In this document: positions 29,505 through 33,618 of the stretch, piece by piece
How the letters are laid out: each line of letters starts with the position of its first letter
Position numbering within the stretch: the stretch's first letter is position 1
Source: a virus
IMG/VR virus record: IMGVR_UViG_3300035698_015980
Location: 1 to 33,618 of that record
Direction: 5' to 3' (one strand)
DNA length: 33,618 nt
Notes under the pieces: model-generated
Told to the model about the DNA's origin: nothing
Databases searched by the model: none
What the model saw: only the letters and a program-made list of their open reading frames with translations
Made by a program: the position numbers and the translations under genes

Positions 29505-31784
29505 ATGTCACAGGCAGGATTGCTTGATATAGAGGCTAGTCACCCAACTATACCAACTAAATTTGACGGTGACTCTGGATCGGCAATACCAATTGGTAAT
29601 CTTATTGAATTTCAAGGGTTGACAGTTGCAAACGGAACATACGCTAAACCTATTTTTGTTACAGCTTCAGGAAACACGGTTGTTACAAACATACAGGCTG
29701 GTAAAGTAATAACGGGTGCTCCGTTAGACGCTAACGATGCAGGTTTGTGTAGCTTTGATGATACTATTTTCACTCAGGATGCTAATGGTTATGTTTCTAT
29801 AATAGGTACATATTTTGGACAAACCATCACCGGTGATACTGGAGGGGCACTTTCTCCTACTGCTGGAAACTGGAATATTATTGGGACGTCAGCACAAGGA
29901 ATCACCGCCATTGGATCTGGAGACACTTTAACCTTTACGATTGCTGATGCTACTACTACAACAAAAGGCGTTGCTTCTTATAACACTACTGATTTTTCAA
30001 TTACTACTGGTGCTGTATCGATTAAAGATAATTTCATTAATAGCATTACTACCGATTCGGGTGTGATGACACCTGCGGTCAATAGTTTTTCTATTCTTGG
30101 TGGTGAGGGTATAGACGTAACTCATGCTGTTACAGTTATCACTGTAGCTGGGGAAGATGCTAGCGATACTAATAAAGGTGTGGCGACATTCGACGAATAT
30201 GATTTTGTCGTTACTGCTGGAAACGTAACGCTACGTCCTGCTTCGGCAGTGTATTTTGTTGGAAAGTGGGGTAATGATGCTGCTGACGGCCTAACGATAG
30301 AGAGCGCGAAGCTAACAGTACAAGCTGCTGTAACGGCTGCTTCTGCGTCTTCTACAATTCTTATCCACCCAGGGACGTATACTGAGACTGTGACGTTAGA
30401 TGCAAATGGTCAAACACTTATAGGTGTTGGAAGGCCAAACAACGTTATTATCACACAAGCTGATGCCAACGTTTTAGATTTCAACACAAGAACCAGTTGT
30501 CAGATAAAAAATATTACCTTTTCCGTCACTGCTGCAACTACAGCAATAAACACCGTAGAAGGAACTATTGGAAGTTTGACAGCTAGAGATTGCAGTTTAA
30601 GCATGACGACTACTACCGACATCGCCTCTATTGCACAGCCATCATGTTGCTATGTCAACGGTGCTGGTCAGTATAGAATGCGTGCTGGACGGTTTACCTA
30701 TACCAACAGCGGAAATGGCGGTGGAACAGCTAACAAATCTGCTTTTATGGTCGGCAATGGCGGTACTGTTGATTTAAAAAAGGCTTGTTGTAGCACAGTT
30801 ACGACGTCAGGTACAGATTTAGTATCGTCAATAGCTACCGACTCAGACACTACAGGCATAGTGAAGATGAATGAGTGTGAGGTCATTATGACTTGCGGTG
30901 GCACAATTGCTGCTGCACTAGCTTATCTTGGTGGGACTGGAATAACGCACCATTTCGGTTATAATAACATCGAACTTGATGCTACTGGTTGCACTAATGC
31001 TTACGGCTTTTTTGCTGCCGATGCTGCATCTAATACATACCTGTTTTTCAACCACATACACGTAATAGGTGCTACAAACAACTACGGCTATATCATCGGA
31101 GCAGCGTCAACGTTGATATCGCATTTCAACGATATTACTGCTTCCAACGGTGTATCTATTGCAGGAACAGCCCACGAAGTTGATAGTCTCGAAGACGGCT
31201 ATCTAACAGTCACACACACGGTATATGCTGAAACCTTCGATACAAACGTCGCTGCTGCTGCGGTGACGTTGACAGGGACGACTTTAGCAGCTGACGGCAC
31301 CGACGCTAACATCCCCATCACCATCACGCCTAAAGGCGGTGAGGCGGTCACTATAGACGGGTTAGACTATCCTATGGCTGACGGTACAGCTGGGCAGGCT
31401 GTCATCACTAACGGATCGGCAGTCCTTTCTTTTGGTTCTGCTATATCTGGTGGTGGACTCAACTGGACACGTATATCAGGAACTACTCAAGCATTGGCTG
31501 TTAATAATGGATATGTTTCAACTGATGGAGCTTTAACAACATGTACTCTTCCTGCAACGGCAGCTTTAGGGGATGTTATAAAGATTGTTGGTGAAGGTGC
31601 GGGTCTTTTTCGCATAAGCCAAGGTGCAAACCAAAGCATTAGATTTGGTCCACTTATTAGCACCGTTGGTGTTGGTGGATATGCATTATCTTCTAAGATA
31701 TACGATTGTATAACGCTAAGGTGTGTCGTGGAAAATCTCACCTTCGAAATAGAGAGTGCTGTTGGGAATATTGGTTTGCTTTAA
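29505..31784 (+). CDS. Tail fibre/spike with beta-helix domain
   Basis: A 759-residue protein. The N-terminal 240 residues hold fibre repeats (TGDTGGALSPTAGNWNIIG, TTTTKGVASYNTTDFSITTG, then DTNKGVATFDEYDF). Residues about 245-560 are a parallel beta-helix of the pectate-lyase type: GNDAADGLTIESAKLTVQAA, ILIHPGTYTETVTLDANGQT, then rung-like strands such as IKNITFSVTAATTAIN. Such domains bind or cleave surface polysaccharides. The C-terminal 110 residues form another module ending NLTFEIESAVGNIGLL. The beta-helix region is clearly richer in G and C than both its ends, a sign of acquisition from elsewhere. Confidence 0.8.
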   Translation: MSQAGLLDIEASHPTIPTKFDGDSGSAIPIGNLIEFQGLTVANGTYAKPIFVTASGNTVVTNIQAGKVITGAPLDANDAGLCSFDDTIFTQDANGYVSIIGTYFGQTITGDTGGALSPTAGNWNIIGTSAQGITAIGSGDTLTFTIADATTTTKGVASYNTTDFSITTGAVSIKDNFINSITTDSGVMTPAVNSFSILGGEGIDVTHAVTVITVAGEDASDTNKGVATFDEYDFVVTAGNVTLRPASAVYFVGKWGNDAADGLTIESAKLTVQAAVTAASASSTILIHPGTYTETVTLDANGQTLIGVGRPNNVIITQADANVLDFNTRTSCQIKNITFSVTAATTAINTVEGTIGSLTARDCSLSMTTTTDIASIAQPSCCYVNGAGQYRMRAGRFTYTNSGNGGGTANKSAFMVGNGGTVDLKKACCSTVTTSGTDLVSSIATDSDTTGIVKMNECEVIMTCGGTIAAALAYLGGTGITHHFGYNNIELDATGCTNAYGFFAADAASNTYLFFNHIHVIGATNNYGYIIGAASTLISHFNDITASNGVSIAGTAHEVDSLEDGYLTVTHTVYAETFDTNVAAAAVTLTGTTLAADGTDANIPITITPKGGEAVTIDGLDYPMADGTAGQAVITNGSAVLSFGSAISGGGLNWTRISGTTQALAVNNGYVSTDGALTTCTLPATAALGDVIKIVGEGAGLFRISQGANQSIRFGPLISTVGVGGYALSSKIYDCITLRCVVENLTFEIESAVGNIGLL

Positions 31785-31793
31785 TACACGCTG

Positions 31794-31817
31794 TTGGTAA
31801 ACTTGGTTTTTTACCAA
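31794..31817 (+). promoter_or_regulatory. Hairpin abutting the ribosome binding site of an HNH gene
   Basis: TTGGTAAA (31794-31801) pairs perfectly with TTTACCAA (31810-31817). The AAGGA binding site (31816-31820) of the GTG at 31827 begins inside the stem. This parallels the hairpin before the HNH gene at 15449. Confidence 0.55.
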
Positions 31818-31826
31818 GGATTCAAT

Positions 31827-32636
31827 GTGAGAATTTGCAAAATATGCGAGATTGAAAAGGAAGATTCAAGATTTGATAGAAGCCACGGATATCTTTGTAG
31901 ATATTGTAAAGAATGCAGAAAGAAAAAACCGTGGTACAAGCTAAAAGGAACTATAAATACAGGTAGATTTAAAAAAGGAAACCATCCAGTAGCTCCTTTT
32001 AAAAAAGGATATATTCCGTGGAATAAAGGGAAAAAAGCTAGCAAAGAAACGTGTTTGAAAATAGGTCTAGCCAAAAAGGGTAAAAAATTTAGCAAAGAAC
32101 ATATTGAAAAGCGAACTAAAACATTTAGTGAAAATTGGATAAAAAGAAATCCTAGCGGAAGTAGAGGATCACCAAGAGCGAGAAATTGGAGTAGACAAGT
32201 AATAGAGCGTGACGGTAATAAATGTACTTTGTGTGTGTCAGAAGAAAAATTACACGCTCATCACATTATAGGATGGGATGATGATAAAACAAAAAGATTT
32301 GATATAGACAATGGTATAACATTATGTATAATCTGCCATATGTCACTTCATGGTAAAGGAAGACCGTCTTGGAATAAAGGAAAAAAACTCAGCGAAGAAC
32401 ATCGAAAAAATATTAGCAATTCGAATATAGGAAAAAAATCTTGGAACAGTGGAATATATACACCACCAGAAAAAATACGCAAATGCAAGGTGTGTGGAAT
32501 AGAAAAGGAAATTAAGTGCTTTACACTATCAGGAATATACATAAGAAGAGAGTGTAAGATGTGCAGAAATTTAAAGATTGCTAACAAAAAGTTGGAATTA
32601 CTAAGAGGTTTAAATGGTGGCAATAAAATACACTAA
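31827..32636 (+). CDS. HNH homing endonuclease with NUMOD3 motifs
   Basis: From GTG at 31827 (AAGGA seven bases before) the protein has 269 residues; the TTG at 31794 lies in a hairpin and is rejected. It contains an N-terminal zinc ribbon (CKICEIEKEDSRF, CKECRKKK), NUMOD3 DNA-binding repeats (PWNKGKKASKETCLKIG, KKGKKFSKEHIEKR and again PSWNKGKKLSEEHRKNIS), an HNH core (CTLCVSEEKLHAHHIIGW, DNGITLCIICHMSLHG) and a C-terminal zinc ribbon (CKVCGIEKEIKCF, CKMCRNLK). Its end overlaps the next fibre gene by 23 bases. A free-standing homing endonuclease inserted between two fibre genes. Confidence 0.9.
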   Translation: MRICKICEIEKEDSRFDRSHGYLCRYCKECRKKKPWYKLKGTINTGRFKKGNHPVAPFKKGYIPWNKGKKASKETCLKIGLAKKGKKFSKEHIEKRTKTFSENWIKRNPSGSRGSPRARNWSRQVIERDGNKCTLCVSEEKLHAHHIIGWDDDKTKRFDIDNGITLCIICHMSLHGKGRPSWNKGKKLSEEHRKNISNSNIGKKSWNSGIYTPPEKIRKCKVCGIEKEIKCFTLSGIYIRRECKMCRNLKIANKKLELLRGLNGGNKIH

Positions 32637-33483
32637 TGCAGCAGGAATGTTTGAAAACGGTATTCAAGTATATAACGAGGATACAGGAGAAATATCTGCA
32701 AGGACAATAACAGCCGGTTCCTCAAAAGTTACTGTGGCTGATGGAATTGGAACAGCAGGAAATCCAACGATTGACGTAGCAGAGGCACAACTTACCCTAG
32801 ATAGTATTGGTGGTACGTTAGGTGTTCCAAAGGGCGGAACTGGCGTTACTTCGTTAACAGATGGTGGTATACTTCTTGGTTCTGGAGTTGGAGCTATTAC
32901 AGTAACAGCACAGCCAAGTAATGGACAATTGCTAATCGGAAGCACTGGAAGCGATCCAGTTCTTGCAACTTTAGCATCAGCAGATGGATCAGTAACAGTA
33001 ACGAATGGTGCTGGAACAATAGATTTAGCTGTAGCAGCAGCAAACGATGCAATACTAACGTTAACTGGTGATTCTGGAGGTGCATTATCTCCAACAACAG
33101 GAAATGTAAATATATTAGGCGGTACTAATACTACAGTTGCTGGATCAGGTTCAACTATTACTATAAATTCAGGAACAGCAGGACAGATAATAAAAGTAAC
33201 AGAGTTAGATAATACAGATAGCGCTTATGATGTATTGTCAACAGATTATTACATGTCATGTGATACAACTTCTGGTGTTTTATCTGTTAGATTACCAAAT
33301 GGGCCAACAACTGGTACAATTTATATAGTTAAAGATTCTGCAGGAACATGTCAAACTAATAATATTACCGTAACAACTGTTGGTGGAGCTGTTAATATAG
33401 ATGGTGCTGTAACGTTTGCAATGAATACACAATATGAAAGTGTTAATCTTATGTTTAATGGAACTTCTTGGGAGATTTATTAA
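32614..33483 (+). CDS. Tail fibre protein with GGTG repeats
   Basis: A 289-residue fibre protein. The start lies inside the end of the HNH gene; AGAGG precedes the ATG. Residues 70-130 carry the common fibre pattern (GVPKGGTGVTSLTDGGILLG, SNGQLLIGSTGSDPVLATL). Residues 148-180 (LTGDSGGALSPTTGNVNILG) match a segment of the 759-residue fibre at 29505, so the two share a module. The C-terminal domain (YVLPNG-like RLPNGPTTGTIYIVKD, ending NLMFNGTSWEIY) is the typical end of many phage fibres. It joins directly to the fibre gene that crosses the contig join. Confidence 0.85.
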   Translation: MVAIKYTNAAGMFENGIQVYNEDTGEISARTITAGSSKVTVADGIGTAGNPTIDVAEAQLTLDSIGGTLGVPKGGTGVTSLTDGGILLGSGVGAITVTAQPSNGQLLIGSTGSDPVLATLASADGSVTVTNGAGTIDLAVAAANDAILTLTGDSGGALSPTTGNVNILGGTNTTVAGSGSTITINSGTAGQIIKVTELDNTDSAYDVLSTDYYMSCDTTSGVLSVRLPNGPTTGTIYIVKDSAGTCQTNNITVTTVGGAVNIDGAVTFAMNTQYESVNLMFNGTSWEIY

Positions 33484-33618
33484 TGTCATATAAACGCAAA
33501 TCACCACAGCCTGAAATAGAAGGAGGAACTAATCAAAGTACTTATTCTACTGGTGATATTTTATATGCTAGTTCTAGTAATACTCTAAGTAAACTTTCAG
33601 CTGGATCAGACGATGAAG
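33483..33618 (+). CDS. Tail fibre protein, 5' part (continues at base 1)
   Basis: ATG at 33483 overlaps the last base of the preceding stop codon (TAATG). The first residues, MSYKRKSPQPEIEGGTNQST, continue in frame through the terminal overlap to the TAA at 672-674 of the left end, 240 residues in total. Bases 33532-33618 repeat 1-87 and should be counted once. The AAGGAGG inside the first codons (about 33521) is not a start signal for any frame I see. Confidence 0.85.
   Translation, partial: MSYKRKSPQPEIEGGTNQSTYSTGDILYASSSNTLSKLSAGSDDE
33532..33618. repeat. Right copy of 87-bp identical contig ends
   Basis: Identical to 1-87; see the left copy. Removing one copy gives 33,531 bp. Confidence 0.97.

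Overview
The window is a complete, A+T-rich phage genome opened at an arbitrary point. Its last 87 bases (33532-33618) are identical to its first 87, and a tail-fibre gene reads in frame across the join, giving a circular or permuted unit of 33,531 bp. The virion genes (terminase pair, P22-type portal, scaffold, N4-gp56-family major capsid protein, P22 gp10-like tail hub, ejection-type proteins, several fibres, no tape measure or tail sheath) point to a short-tailed, podovirus-like phage. Shine-Dalgarno sites of AGGAG type and a small putative lipoprotein suggest an ordinary bacterial host; the host cannot be named from the sequence. No integrase, DNA polymerase, RNA polymerase or recognisable endolysin is visible.

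Layout. 33483-1186: end of the tail-fibre operon plus a lipoprotein, closed by a strong terminator at 1280-1309. 1314-3509 (minus strand): a recombination module, YqaJ exonuclease and Bet/RecT annealing protein, driven from a promoter at about 3566-3595. 3510-3673: divergent control region with an operator-like palindrome and a Cro-like regulator. 3911-4502: non-coding region with stacked hairpins, a decayed copy of part of the replication gene and a hairpin over the next ribosome binding site. 4503-6751: replication initiator with iteron-like repeats, a small winged-helix protein, a DUF1064 nuclease-like protein and a SpoVG-like protein. 6778-23140: terminase, portal, capsid, tail hub and ejection proteins in one sense-strand run. 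23141-25401: minus-strand HNH endonuclease island. 25520-33483: tail fibres and small virion proteins.

The most striking property is the load of selfish or formerly selfish elements. TerL carries an intein exactly at its Walker A site. Four HNH-type endonuclease loci are present, one of them probably frameshifted. Two intergenic spaces of the late operon hold what look like orphan OMEGA guide RNAs. One is an IscB-type (HEARO) omega RNA directly after terL, followed by only a 25-codon iscB stub. The other is a TnpB-type omega RNA/right end after the portal gene, with only the tnpB C-terminal tail left. Neither has a nuclease gene in the genome. Both lie in the sense of late transcription, so they should be made in quantity during infection. 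They are either relics or guide RNAs that depend on a nuclease supplied in trans; the sequence alone cannot decide.

How the genes fit together: exonuclease plus annealing protein can make concatemers by recombination, the initiator and its repeats start replication, and TerS/TerL package DNA through the portal. TerL function requires intein splicing. The structural operon then builds capsid, tail hub, ejection proteins and a multi-part fibre apparatus with duplicated glycine/threonine-rich modules.
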